From PNNG01 sp964577055 (GTDB lineage: Bacteria > Bacteroidota > Bacteroidia > UBA7662): a stretch of 64,000 nt of DNA. Below the pieces are notes generated by a model. It saw nothing but the letters and a program-made list of their open reading frames with translations. It was not told the DNA's origin and searched no databases. How positions within the stretch are numbered: the first letter of the stretch is position 1; each line of letters opens with the position of its first letter. The position numbers were made by a program, and so were the translations under genes. The DNA is taken from assembly GCA_964577055.1 (NCBI GenBank), contig CAZNWC010000012.1, forward strand, positions 19,360 to 83,359, in the 5' to 3' direction. This document shows, in pieces, positions 34,178 through 43,261 of this stretch.

Positions 34178-35590
34178 CTATTGGGGTAGTGTCAACCCCA
34201 GCTCTACGCCTTTTTGTTTCATGAGTTCCCAAGCCTCTTCACGGTTGTTTTCAATGACCCCATTTACAATGGCATCCTTGATGGTATTTTTGATAATACC
34301 GATTTCACGGCCGGCCGGAATGCTGAAAAACGCCATGATGTCGTCGCCTGATACAGGTGGCTGAAGTAACCTGATACGGTCGGCTTCTGCCACTTGTTGC
34401 AGTTTTTCTTCTAAAATTAGGAAGTTTTGCAGATACCTGCGGACTTTTACTTCATTTTTTGAGGTGATGTCGGCCTTGCACAAAGTCATCAGGCTTTCGA
34501 TGTCTTCGCCAACTTCAAAAATCAAACGTCGCACAGCAGAATCGGTGACGGTGCTTTTGGTGAGGGCAATGGGGCGCAGGTGCAGCCGTACCAGTTTTTG
34601 TACGCGTCGCATTTCTTCGTGCATCGGCAAACGGAGTCGACGGAAAATTTTGGGCACCATTCGTGCACCTAATTCTTCATGGCCGTGAAAAGTCCAGCCA
34701 ATTTCGGGCTCAAAACGTTGGGTGGGTGGTTTGGCGATGTCGTGCAGAATAGCTGCCCAACGCAACCACAAATCGTTGGTATCTCGCGCTATATTGTCGA
34801 GTACCTTGAGCGTATGATAAAAATTATCCTTGTGCGACATGCCTTGTTGCGTTTTAACGCCTTGCAATGCTGCCATTTCTGGAAATATGCGGTGCAAAAG
34901 CCCGCTGTCGAATAGCAAACGAAATCCAATACTTGGCTGCGGAGCCAAGATGATTTTGTTGAGTTCATCGGTAATTCGCTCTGCCGACACAATGTCAATG
35001 CGCTCAACATTGGCCTTGATTGCTGCGAATGTGCTGGGATCGATTTGGAATTTGAGTTGGGTGGCAAACCGAATGGCCCTCATCATGCGCAAGGGATCGT
35101 CGCTAAAGGTAATATGGGGTTCGAGGGGTGTTACCAACCTGCCTTGCTCCAAATCATTCATGCCGTTGTAGAGGTCAACCAACGCTCCGTAATTCGGAAA
35201 AATCTCAATGGCCATGGCATTTACCGTAAAGTCGCGCCGCCCGATATCATCGGCCAAGGTGCCATCTTCTACCAACGGTTTACGGGAGTCGGCGCGGTAC
35301 GATTCACGCCGGGCACCTACAAATTCCAATGCCAAATCGGGCAATTGCAACATGGCGGTGCCGTAGGTCTTGAATACCGATAGCGGGGCTTTTTTGGGCA
35401 AGCTCTGGGCCAATTGTTTGGCGAAGTCAATGCCACCACCCATCACCAAAATGTCGATGTCCTTGTTGCTTCTCCCCAAAACCAAATCACGCACATAACC
35501 TCCCACAACGTAACAGCTCGTTTGAGATAGCACCGCTTGTTGGCGAAGCCAAGCAAACGGATGTTCGGGTAAACGGTTTCCCAAGTTCAT
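34178..35590 (-). CDS. cca: CCA-adding tRNA nucleotidyltransferase, HD-domain form
   Basis: 470 residues. The class II nucleotidyltransferase head reads CYVVGGYVRDLVLGRSNKDIDILVMGGG (residues about 21-48) with the metal-binding Asp pair, followed by GRRDFTVNAMAIE and the RMMRAIRFATQL motif. An HD domain with WAAILHDIAKP and FHGHEELGARM follows. The tRNA-Arg in this window lacks an encoded CCA, so such an enzyme is required. A poly(A) polymerase role is the alternative. Its start is directly adjacent to the upstream glycosyltransferase stop. Confidence 0.92.
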   Translation of the reverse strand: MNLGNRLPEHPFAWLRQQAVLSQTSCYVVGGYVRDLVLGRSNKDIDILVMGGGIDFAKQLAQSLPKKAPLSVFKTYGTAMLQLPDLALEFVGARRESYRADSRKPLVEDGTLADDIGRRDFTVNAMAIEIFPNYGALVDLYNGMNDLEQGRLVTPLEPHITFSDDPLRMMRAIRFATQLKFQIDPSTFAAIKANVERIDIVSAERITDELNKIILAPQPSIGFRLLFDSGLLHRIFPEMAALQGVKTQQGMSHKDNFYHTLKVLDNIARDTNDLWLRWAAILHDIAKPPTQRFEPEIGWTFHGHEELGARMVPKIFRRLRLPMHEEMRRVQKLVRLHLRPIALTKSTVTDSAVRRLIFEVGEDIESLMTLCKADITSKNEVKVRRYLQNFLILEEKLQQVAEADRIRLLQPPVSGDDIMAFFSIPAGREIGIIKNTIKDAIVNGVIENNREEAWELMKQKGVELGLTLPQ

Positions 35591-37225
35591 TTAATCAAGC
35601 TTTATGGTCAGCAGCACACGTTTTTCAACCGAAGCACTCCGCGTTTTGGCATTTAAAAATGCTGGACTCAGGTGAGTGACTTTAAAATAAGGCATTTCTA
35701 CCTGGTGTTTCACCGACAAAGGTACCTGCTTTTGCCATTCCATTGCGAGCGCAGGAGTGGTGTAAAGCAGAAACATTTTGTTTTTTGGAAGATTTTCAGG
35801 CGAAATGGGTTTGACGATTTGTTGGCTATAGAAATGCAAAGCATGAATGCTCTCTTCATTGTTCAACCAATGATACACGGGGAGTTTTTCGTGCTGGTTC
35901 ACAACCATTATACCAGCCTGCGAACTGCTTTGGTATCGCATGATTTCGGGGTAAAAGTACCCATTGGCAAAAAGACCGAAGACAATTAGGGCACAAGCCG
36001 TGGGAAGTAAGTTTTTGATGTTTCCTGAATGGGATTGCCGCATGACGAAACCGTAGAGCAGTAGCCCAAACGTGAAGGGAAGGAGCAATGCTACATACAA
36101 AGGCGATTGCAAGGTCCAATACAACAAAACGCTGGTAAAACCGACCATGAATAGTGCCAATATGGTGTGGACAATGCGCCATATCCTTTTTTCATAGGCT
36201 GTTGACCACCAACCCGACAACCAGATTGCGGCAAACGGCCATGTTACGTATACATAATGTGGTAACTTGTAACGGCTGAGCGACATGGCAATAAGCATGA
36301 GGACAAATCCGAAAACAGGAACAAGTTTTCCTTGTTCACCCTGCCATAGCAAAAACCGTTTTGGCTGAAACAACATGCCAATGAATGCGGGCACCCAAGG
36401 TAAAAATGCCCAAGCAAAATTTTCAAGCAAATAAGTAGCAGGCAAATTGTTTTCCCAAACATTTTCCCCTGTAATGCGCCCAAAACTTTGTGTCCAGAAA
36501 TAGTATTTCATCCCTTTTTCCCAGCCCCATTGGGTGTAAAGTCCATACAGCATTGGACCTAATAGCACCAATACCCAAACCAAGCCCAGCACCCATTCAG
36601 GTCTCCACAAACGTTTCCAGTCGCGCCGAAGGACGGCATCGGGTCCAAATGCAGCCAGCACAGCAATCAGGGCCACGGGGCCTTTGGCCAGCATAGCCAG
36701 CGCCAAAGAAGTAAATGCCCAGAAAAATGCTGCTTTGTTTTTGGTCCGTAGATATACTTCGAGTTGCCAACAGCAGATGAGCATGAAATTCACCAGCATA
36801 GCGTCGGTCCGCAGATCTTGGTGCATGAGCATAAAACCGGCGTTAAAGCTATAAAAAAGGCGCGCAGGTGTTTTTGCTTCCGCACCATATAGCAAGGTAG
36901 CCCACCTACCCATGGCAAAAATGCCCATTAGACCAATAAGGGTGGGGATGAGCTTAAAGCCCCAATTGTTTTCGCCAAAGAGCCACATGCCAATAGCACC
37001 CGTCCAAAAGAGCAGCGGCGGTTTATCGGGAAATCCACGCGAGTTGTACGTTTGGCCATGTTCGTAAATCTCTAGCCATTCGCCATTGTGCAGGATTTCG
37101 CGCGAAATAGATGCGTATTGGGCAGCATCTACTTCCATAACATCTACATGCATGCCCAAGCAAAGCACCAGCAGGCCACCTAACCAAAGTGGCCATTCTT
37201 TGGACAGGGCAGCGACGTATTTCAT
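35591..37225 (-). CDS. Family 39-type membrane glycosyltransferase (ArnT/PMT-like)
   Basis: About 544 residues with ten or more membrane spans. The first luminal loop has the acidic motif DVMEVDAAQYASISREILHNGEWL, followed by FPDKPPLLFWTGAIGMWLFGEN. These are the signature of undecaprenyl-phosphate-sugar-dependent transferases such as ArnT. The ATG at 37225 overlaps the upstream GT2 stop (ATGA) and is preferred over the in-frame TTG-like start at 37252. Pairing with a dolichol-phosphate-mannose-synthase-like GT2 suggests one makes the lipid-linked sugar and this one transfers it. Acceptor unknown. Confidence 0.9.
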   Translation of the reverse strand: MKYVAALSKEWPLWLGGLLVLCLGMHVDVMEVDAAQYASISREILHNGEWLEIYEHGQTYNSRGFPDKPPLLFWTGAIGMWLFGENNWGFKLIPTLIGLMGIFAMGRWATLLYGAEAKTPARLFYSFNAGFMLMHQDLRTDAMLVNFMLICCWQLEVYLRTKNKAAFFWAFTSLALAMLAKGPVALIAVLAAFGPDAVLRRDWKRLWRPEWVLGLVWVLVLLGPMLYGLYTQWGWEKGMKYYFWTQSFGRITGENVWENNLPATYLLENFAWAFLPWVPAFIGMLFQPKRFLLWQGEQGKLVPVFGFVLMLIAMSLSRYKLPHYVYVTWPFAAIWLSGWWSTAYEKRIWRIVHTILALFMVGFTSVLLYWTLQSPLYVALLLPFTFGLLLYGFVMRQSHSGNIKNLLPTACALIVFGLFANGYFYPEIMRYQSSSQAGIMVVNQHEKLPVYHWLNNEESIHALHFYSQQIVKPISPENLPKNKMFLLYTTPALAMEWQKQVPLSVKHQVEMPYFKVTHLSPAFLNAKTRSASVEKRVLLTIKLD

Positions 37226-37947
37226 CGAAACAAATTGTACTTCAGGATACAATAAATGGCCCTAAATCCATCTTTCCAATTGATTTTTTTCCCTTCGGCA
37301 TAAGTACGGCCATAATACGATATCCCTACCTCGTAGATACGTATGTTTGGAATGCGGGCTATCTTGGAAGTTACTTCTGGCTCAAAACCAAACCGATTTT
37401 CACGCAAGGTAATGCCCTGAATGATCTCGCGACGGAAGGCTTTGTAGCATGTTTCCATGTCGGTAAGGTTCAGGTTGGTGAACATATTGCTCAAAAAGGT
37501 GAGGAATTTATTCCCGATGGTGTGCCAAAAGAACAATATGCGGTGTGGTTTACCACCAATAAAACGCGATCCGAATACCACATCGGCAACGCCGTTGAGA
37601 AATGGCTTGAGCAGGATGTTGTACTCGTATGGGTCATATTCAAGGTCGGCATCCTGAATCAGAACCACATCGCCAGTAGCGTGGGCTATGCCTGTGCGCA
37701 AGGCCGCGCCTTTGCCTTTGTTGACATTGTGTTTGAGGTATTGGAAAGAATGTGTTGGGTGTGCTGAGATAAATTCTAAAATCGCTTCTTCGGTATCGTC
37801 TTTCGAACAATCATTGACCAAAATAATCTCTTTTTGAACATTTCCCTCAAGTTGAACGTCTATGATTTTGTTCAAAATATGGTGGATGTACCGGCCTTCG
37901 TTGTAAGCTGGTATGACAACAGAAAGGCTGCGGATGGGTGTTGACAT
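37222..37947 (-). CDS. Family 2 glycosyltransferase, polyprenyl-phosphate sugar synthase-like
   Basis: 241 residues, GT-A fold. SVVIPAYNEGRYIHHILNKI at the N-terminus, EIILVNDCSKDDTEEA, and the metal-binding IQDADLEYDP (DxD). It then has VFGSRFIGGKPHR, typical of dolichol/polyprenyl-phosphate mannosyl- or glucosyl-transferases, and DMETCYKAFRREII. There is no C-terminal membrane domain. Coupled by overlap to the family 39 enzyme that would use its product. A TATTTTTG box lies 17 bases upstream of the start. Confidence 0.9.
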   Translation of the reverse strand: MSTPIRSLSVVIPAYNEGRYIHHILNKIIDVQLEGNVQKEIILVNDCSKDDTEEAILEFISAHPTHSFQYLKHNVNKGKGAALRTGIAHATGDVVLIQDADLEYDPYEYNILLKPFLNGVADVVFGSRFIGGKPHRILFFWHTIGNKFLTFLSNMFTNLNLTDMETCYKAFRREIIQGITLRENRFGFEPEVTSKIARIPNIRIYEVGISYYGRTYAEGKKINWKDGFRAIYCILKYNLFR

Positions 37948-37964
37948 AGAGGCGTAATAAACCG

Positions 37965-37972
37965 CAAAAATA
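37965..37972 (-). promoter_or_regulatory. Candidate -7 box for the glycosyltransferase operon
   Basis: TATTTTTG on the minus strand, 17 bases before the GT2 start. No TTG at ideal spacing. Confidence 0.4.
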
Positions 37973-38097
37973 CAGATTCCGACCGAAAGGGAAGACTATC
38001 GCTTTTTGCGCGACTTTTTGTGTTTTTTCGACTTTCTCAAATAAACCCGTGCTTAATCCTTTATTTTGCGTCCAAATATCAAAAGCTGTAAAAGCAG

Positions 38098-40434
38098 ATG
38101 GCGAAAAATTTAGTTATCGTAGAATCACCGGCGAAAGCCAAAACCATTGAAGGTTATCTGGGCAAGGATTTCCTTGTAAAGTCGAGTTTTGGACACATCC
38201 GTGACCTCAAAAAGGGCAATAAGGGTGTATTGGTCGAACAACGGTTTGAGCCAGTTTACGAAGTTTCTACCGATAAGAAAAATGTGGTTGCCGAACTAAA
38301 AAAGTTGGCAGATGAGGCAAAAGTTGTATGGCTGGCTTCCGATGAGGACCGCGAGGGAGAAGCCATCAGCTGGCACCTGAAAGAGGTGCTCAAGCTCAAG
38401 GAAGACAAAATCAAGCGAATTGTTTTTCACGAGATTACCAAGCCGGCCATCCTGCGTGCCATCGAGCATCCGCGAACCATCGACTACAACTTGGTGAATG
38501 CACAACAAGCCCGCCGGGTGTTGGATCGTTTGGTAGGTTTTGAAATTTCTCCGGTTTTGTGGAGAAAGGTAAAGCCCTCTCTTTCAGCAGGTAGGGTTCA
38601 GTCTGTTGCTGTAAGACTTGTGGTAGAGCGCGAGCGCGAAATACAAGCTTTTGAAAGTACGCCGGCTTTCCGTGTGACTGCGGTTTTTACCAAAATGGCA
38701 GGCAGCAAACAGGCCATCAAAGCCGAATGGCCGCAACGTTTTGCCACCGAAGAGGCAGCTAAAGCTTTTTTGGAACAATTGCTCAACCGTAGCTATACCG
38801 TAGGCAGCATCGAACAGCGACCGCTTAAAAAATCACCTGCTCCGCCCTTCACCACTTCCACTTTGCAACAGGAGGCATCGCGAAAGCTGCGTTTTTCGGT
38901 CACCAAAACCATGCGTTTGGCCCAAGAGCTATACGAGTCAGGGAAAATCACTTACATGCGTACCGATAGCGTGAACCTATCGGAAACAGCCCTGAATGCC
39001 GCGCAAGAGGAGATTTTAAGGGCCTATGGCAAAGACTTTCACCAGCAGCGCCAATACCGCACCAAAACAGCTTCTGCGCAAGAAGCACACGAAGCCATAC
39101 GCCCCACCTATTTTGAGAACCACAGTATCGACGGTGAAAAAGACCTCAAGGCACTGTATGAGCTCATTTGGCGACGCGCCATTGCTTCCCAAATGAGCGA
39201 GGCCCTCATCGAAAAAACCGTCATCCACATCGGTAGTCAGGGCTTGAATGGCAGTTTTAATGCTGAGGGCGAAGTAATTCGCTTCGAAGGCTTTTTAAAG
39301 GTGTACCTCGAATCAGACGATGAAGAACCCGGTGAAGAAAACGAAGGCAATGCCTTGCCCCAGGTGACAGAAGGGGAAGCCCTCAACGCCCTCACCGTTA
39401 CCGCTACACAACGTTACAGCCGCCCACCTAGCCGATACACTGAAGCGAGTTTGGTGAAAAAACTGGAAGAACTCGGTATCGGTCGACCTTCTACGTATGC
39501 GCCTACCATCAGTACCATCCAAAAGCGGGGATATGTTGAGCGAACGGATTTGGAGGGACAACAACGCGCCTTTGTGGTTTTGCAGCTCGAAAATGCGGCA
39601 ATCAACCGCACGGTGAAAACAGAAACCACCGGTGCCGACAAAGGCAAAATGGCCCCAACGGATATTGGGATGTTGGTTAACGATTTTCTACTCGAGCATT
39701 TTCCCAAGGTGATGGATTACCAGTTTACCGCCAACGTAGAACAGGAATTCGACCACATTGCCGAAGGGCAACTCGATTGGCAGAAAATGATTGACGCCTT
39801 TTATCAGCCCTTTCACGCCAATGTTGAAAACACCATTGAGAACAGTGAGCGCATCACAGGAGAGCGCATTTTAGGCGAAGACCCTGTTTCGGGCTTTCAA
39901 ATATCGGTGCGCATGGCACGCTTTGGTCCTGTTGCTGTGAAGACCAACCTCAGCGATCCCGATGCGAAGCCATTGTATGCGAATTTGCGTTCGGGCATGC
40001 ACCTCGAACAGGTAAGGCTGGAAGATGCCCTCGAATTGTTCAAATTACCACGCCATGTAGGTGAGTTCGAAGAAAAGGAGATGGTGATTGGCGTTGGAAA
40101 ATTCGGACCCTATGTTCGGCACGATGGCAAGTTTGTTTCGCTGCGCAAAGACATGGATCCTTTGGCGGTAACCCCCGAAGAAGCCATTGAACTCATCCTA
40201 GAAAAACGAAGCAAAGAGGCCAATCGCATCATCCATGACTTCAAAGAGCAAGGAATTCAGGTGTTAAATGGGATGTATGGCCCTTACATTGCCAAAGACA
40301 AAAAGAATTACAAAATCCCCAAAGGGACCGATGCACATGCCTTAGATGTGGCCACCTGCGAAGAAATCATTGCCAATAGCCCTGAACCCAAAGCAGGGGC
40401 TAAAAAGGGCGGTCGTGCGAAAAAGCGGGGATAA
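38098..40434 (+). CDS. topA: DNA topoisomerase I (type IA)
   Basis: Relaxes negative supercoils. The Toprim domain starts NLVIVESPAKAKTIEGYLG and carries the acidic SDEDREGEAI (Asp82, Asp84). The active-site tyrosine is Tyr286 in ITYMRTDSVNL. PSLSAGRVQSVAVRLVVERE and GIGRPSTYAPTI are typical. The C-terminus has topoisomerase repeat modules (GKFGPYVRHDGKFVSL, GMYGPYIAKDKKNYKIP) and ends in a short Lys/Arg tail (KKGGRAKKRG). It lacks the tetracysteine zinc fingers of the E. coli enzyme, as in many Bacteroidota. 778 residues. Confidence 0.96.
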   Translation: MAKNLVIVESPAKAKTIEGYLGKDFLVKSSFGHIRDLKKGNKGVLVEQRFEPVYEVSTDKKNVVAELKKLADEAKVVWLASDEDREGEAISWHLKEVLKLKEDKIKRIVFHEITKPAILRAIEHPRTIDYNLVNAQQARRVLDRLVGFEISPVLWRKVKPSLSAGRVQSVAVRLVVEREREIQAFESTPAFRVTAVFTKMAGSKQAIKAEWPQRFATEEAAKAFLEQLLNRSYTVGSIEQRPLKKSPAPPFTTSTLQQEASRKLRFSVTKTMRLAQELYESGKITYMRTDSVNLSETALNAAQEEILRAYGKDFHQQRQYRTKTASAQEAHEAIRPTYFENHSIDGEKDLKALYELIWRRAIASQMSEALIEKTVIHIGSQGLNGSFNAEGEVIRFEGFLKVYLESDDEEPGEENEGNALPQVTEGEALNALTVTATQRYSRPPSRYTEASLVKKLEELGIGRPSTYAPTISTIQKRGYVERTDLEGQQRAFVVLQLENAAINRTVKTETTGADKGKMAPTDIGMLVNDFLLEHFPKVMDYQFTANVEQEFDHIAEGQLDWQKMIDAFYQPFHANVENTIENSERITGERILGEDPVSGFQISVRMARFGPVAVKTNLSDPDAKPLYANLRSGMHLEQVRLEDALELFKLPRHVGEFEEKEMVIGVGKFGPYVRHDGKFVSLRKDMDPLAVTPEEAIELILEKRSKEANRIIHDFKEQGIQVLNGMYGPYIAKDKKNYKIPKGTDAHALDVATCEEIIANSPEPKAGAKKGGRAKKRG

Positions 40435-40483
40435 TTTGTAGATATCCCTTGAACATTTTTCTGCTATTTCACCTTTCAAGAGT

Positions 40484-41413
40484 ATGAACGGCGAAAATGT
40501 TTCTGATGCTACGCTAAAAGCGATGATTACCCTGCTTGACGACAGTGATGCAGAGGTGGTTGCCCATGTTACTGAACAATTATTGGGTTTTGGTAGCGGC
40601 ATCATTCCTCAATTGGAACATGCTTGGGAAGGTATCGAAGACCATGGCTTACAAGAAAGGGTTGAAAACATCATTCACAAAATACAATTCAACCTTACCC
40701 GTGAGTCGTTGACCGATTGGCTGGAGAATAGCCGGCATGACTTACTGCAGGCCATGTTGATTGTAGCGCGTTATCAGTACCCTGATTTGAGCGAATCGCG
40801 CGTGCGCAATCACATAGAATCGATTCGCATTGACGCCTGGATGGAAATGAACTATTACCTAACCGCATTGGAGAAGGTACGGATACTGAACCATATTTTC
40901 TTCCGTATCCACGGCTTTTCGGGCAATACTGATCATTACAATGATCCTCAAAATAGCTTTATCAACAAGGTTTTAGAGTCGCGCAAGGGTAATCCAATCA
41001 GTTTGTGCGTGCTCTACATGATCATCGCCCAACGCTTAAACATTCCTATATACGGCGTTAATTTGCCACAGCACTTTATATTGGCGTACCTCGACGATTC
41101 AGAAGCGGCAGATAAACTGCCTTTGGCACAAAGAGAGCCTCTTTTTTACATCAATGCCTTCAACCGAGGGATGGTTTTTGGCCGCAAAGAGATTGATCAA
41201 TTCTTGCAACTGATTAAACTGCAAGCCGAAGAACGATTTTACAGGGCTTGTGATGTATTCGACATTGTGGTACGGGTGTTCAATAACCTGATTACTTCGT
41301 TTGAGGACGATAAAAAGCCGGAAAAAGTAGCCGAAGTGGCCGAGTTGCGCGAAATGGTGCAAGTGTACATGAGCAAAAGGCTTGGTCCTGGCGGAACAGC
41401 CCCTACAAACTAA
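40484..41413 (+). CDS. SirB1/transglutaminase-like protein (Transglut_core2)
   Basis: 309 residues. An N-terminal helical part (residues about 1-90, HEAT-like) is followed by a SirB1-type domain with FINKVLESRKGNPISLCVLYMIIAQRLNIPIYGVNLPQHFILAY. In that segment Cys and His align with a papain-like site, and YINAFNRGMVFGRKEI follows. Bacterial members are of unknown biochemical role. It begins 49 bases after topA on the same strand and ends at a bidirectional terminator. Confidence 0.85.
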   Translation: MNGENVSDATLKAMITLLDDSDAEVVAHVTEQLLGFGSGIIPQLEHAWEGIEDHGLQERVENIIHKIQFNLTRESLTDWLENSRHDLLQAMLIVARYQYPDLSESRVRNHIESIRIDAWMEMNYYLTALEKVRILNHIFFRIHGFSGNTDHYNDPQNSFINKVLESRKGNPISLCVLYMIIAQRLNIPIYGVNLPQHFILAYLDDSEAADKLPLAQREPLFYINAFNRGMVFGRKEIDQFLQLIKLQAEERFYRACDVFDIVVRVFNNLITSFEDDKKPEKVAEVAELREMVQVYMSKRLGPGGTAPTN

Positions 41414-41444
41414 AAAAGCCAACTCCAAAGAGCTGGCTTTTTTT
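41412..41444. terminator. Bidirectional terminator
   Basis: AGCCAACTC-CAAA-GAGCTGGCT (one mismatch) between A- and T-runs. It serves the SirB1-like gene and the convergent coiled-coil gene. Confidence 0.85.
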
Positions 41445-41460
41445 GATGGCGGCTATCTGC

Positions 41461-42363
41461 TTAGCGCAAGGTGAATGAAGTTTCGCCGATAAGCATGCCA
41501 TCGGCATATACCTCGGCCTTGTAGGTGCCCTCTAGAAATGGGGTGCCTTTGGTCCAGTAGAGGCACAAGGGCAATTCTTCTTGTTGGTAATCGATGGTGG
41601 CCATGGCTGTGTACAAGGTTTCTTGACCTTGTGCCATAAATTTACCCGATCCTGCGTCTTCTATCCACAGGGTAACACCTTCGGGGGCTACTACCCGCAA
41701 GTAGACGTTTTTATTGCCCCTATTGGCTACCCTGTTTTGGCCCAAGGTAAAACATGCTTTGATTTTTTCGACGTTCCGCGCGCGTGTGGTACTCACTTCC
41801 TTGCCGCCAGAACGCAAACGAATGCCTTCTACATTAAATCCCGATACCTTGAGCACCGCACCCAATGCCACCTTGTTAGTAAGGTTCACATTTTCGTCCA
41901 TGAGTTGCTCGTTGCGTCGTTGCTCCGTGCGTATCTCGGCTTTTAGGCTCTTGTTCTCAACTTGCAAGTTTTCATTGGCTTTGATGAGCGAGTCGATTTT
42001 TTCGAGGTACAATTTCTTGTAATAGTTCAACTTGCCATTTTCACGCTTGAAGCGCTCAATTTGTTGGGCCGACAATTTGTTGATTTGCAGCAGGCTATCC
42101 AATTGGCTGCTCTTGGCTGCCAATTCGGCATTGGCTGCTTCTACCAAACTGTCGAGTTGGGCGTTTTTGCCTTTGAAAAGATTTAATTCTCCAACTGCTT
42201 TCTGGAATTCAACTTCCTTTTGCAGGAGGAGCCTTTGCGATTCTTCTTTGAGGACCCTGTTGGTATTCCATACATAGATGAATACTCCGTTTAGTAATAT
42301 CAGGAGGATGATTACGACGATTAACGCCAGCCGCTTCGATTTTGAATTTTGCTCTTCGTTCAT
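41461..42363 (-). CDS. Membrane-anchored coiled-coil protein, unknown function
   Basis: 300 residues. A short cytoplasmic N-terminus is followed by one membrane span (LALIVVIILLILLNGVFIYVW, about residues 12-32), then a long heptad-rich coiled coil (to about residue 165, with LDSLVEAANAELAAKSSQLDSL), then a compact beta-rich C-terminal domain (KACFTLGQNRVANRGNKNVYLRVVAPEG). This architecture is conserved in many Bacteroidota without an assigned function. Its promoter has both boxes at good spacing (42398-42427). Confidence 0.82.
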   Translation of the reverse strand: MNEEQNSKSKRLALIVVIILLILLNGVFIYVWNTNRVLKEESQRLLLQKEVEFQKAVGELNLFKGKNAQLDSLVEAANAELAAKSSQLDSLLQINKLSAQQIERFKRENGKLNYYKKLYLEKIDSLIKANENLQVENKSLKAEIRTEQRRNEQLMDENVNLTNKVALGAVLKVSGFNVEGIRLRSGGKEVSTTRARNVEKIKACFTLGQNRVANRGNKNVYLRVVAPEGVTLWIEDAGSGKFMAQGQETLYTAMATIDYQQEELPLCLYWTKGTPFLEGTYKAEVYADGMLIGETSFTLR

Positions 42364-42397
42364 ATCTCGTTTTGCGCGAATTGTTTCAAATTTCCCG

Positions 42398-42427
42398 CAA
42401 AATTAAGCTAAAGGTTTGGACGACCAA
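42398..42427 (-). promoter_or_regulatory. Bacteroidota promoter of the coiled-coil gene
   Basis: On the minus strand TTG (42425-42427), 19-base spacer, TAATTTTG (42398-42405), 35 bases before the ATG. Both boxes and spacing fit the consensus. Confidence 0.7.
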
Positions 42428-42485
42428 CTTATTATCACGGAATTCGTAATTGAAACAGTCAACTATTTAAAAACGGAGGATGGTT

Positions 42486-43214
42486 ATGTTCAGTATACAA
42501 CACGTTCCACTCGACCGCATTTTATTTCTCGACGTGGAAACAGTCCCCTTGGCGGCCGATTACAACAGCTTGGAAGGCCCATGGCAGGAGCATTGGAATT
42601 ATAAATCGGGTTTTTTGGCCAAAATGGGGGAGTCGCCCGCGGACCTTTACGCAAGAGCAGGCATTTATGCCGAATTTGGTAAAATTGTATGTATTTCGGT
42701 TGGATGCTTCCAAAAGCAGGCAGAAAACGATCGCGAACAATTTTTTTTACGCTCTTTTTTTGGCGACAACGAGTTTGAAATTTTACAAGCTTTCAGCGAA
42801 GTTTTAACCAAATGGGGCAAAAAATCGCAATGCCTTTGCGGTCACAACATTCGGGAATTTGACGTCCCCTTTATTTGCCGCCGTATGTTGGTGAACAAGC
42901 TGGCCCTGCCGCCTTTGCTCGATATAGCCGGGGCTAAACCCTGGGAGGTACGACATCTTGATACCCTGCAGTATTGGAAATTTGGTGATTATAAACATTT
43001 TACCTCTTTGCGCTTGCTGGCAGATATTTTCAACATCCCGAGCCCAAAAGACGATATTGATGGTAGCCAAGTTGCCGATGTGTATTACAAGCAAGGCGAT
43101 TTGTTGCGCATTGCCCGCTATTGCGAAAAGGATGTTGTAACCGTTTTGCGCCTTGTACAGGCTATGCGGGGCGAGGAGCTGCTTCCGGACCATTGTTTGG
43201 TGTATAAAAATTAA
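42486..43214 (+). CDS. Predicted 3'-5' exonuclease (PolB-like DEDD fold)
   Basis: A soluble nuclease related to the exonuclease domain of B-family polymerases. ExoI motif is ILFLDVETVP (Asp and Glu), ExoII CGHNIREFDVPFICRRM, ExoIII near the end IARYCEKDVVTVLRL (Tyr-x-x-x-Asp form). ATG at 42480 directly touches the GGAGG at 42475-42479. The ATG at 42486 gives a proper seven-base gap and is chosen. 242 residues. No polymerase domain is present. It precedes the ABC transporter ATPase gene by 47 bp. Confidence 0.85.
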   Translation: MFSIQHVPLDRILFLDVETVPLAADYNSLEGPWQEHWNYKSGFLAKMGESPADLYARAGIYAEFGKIVCISVGCFQKQAENDREQFFLRSFFGDNEFEILQAFSEVLTKWGKKSQCLCGHNIREFDVPFICRRMLVNKLALPPLLDIAGAKPWEVRHLDTLQYWKFGDYKHFTSLRLLADIFNIPSPKDDIDGSQVADVYYKQGDLLRIARYCEKDVVTVLRLVQAMRGEELLPDHCLVYKN

Positions 43215-43261
43215 TGGTATTCTCACCTTGAACCCACAAAAAGGCCGTATTTTGGCCTCAC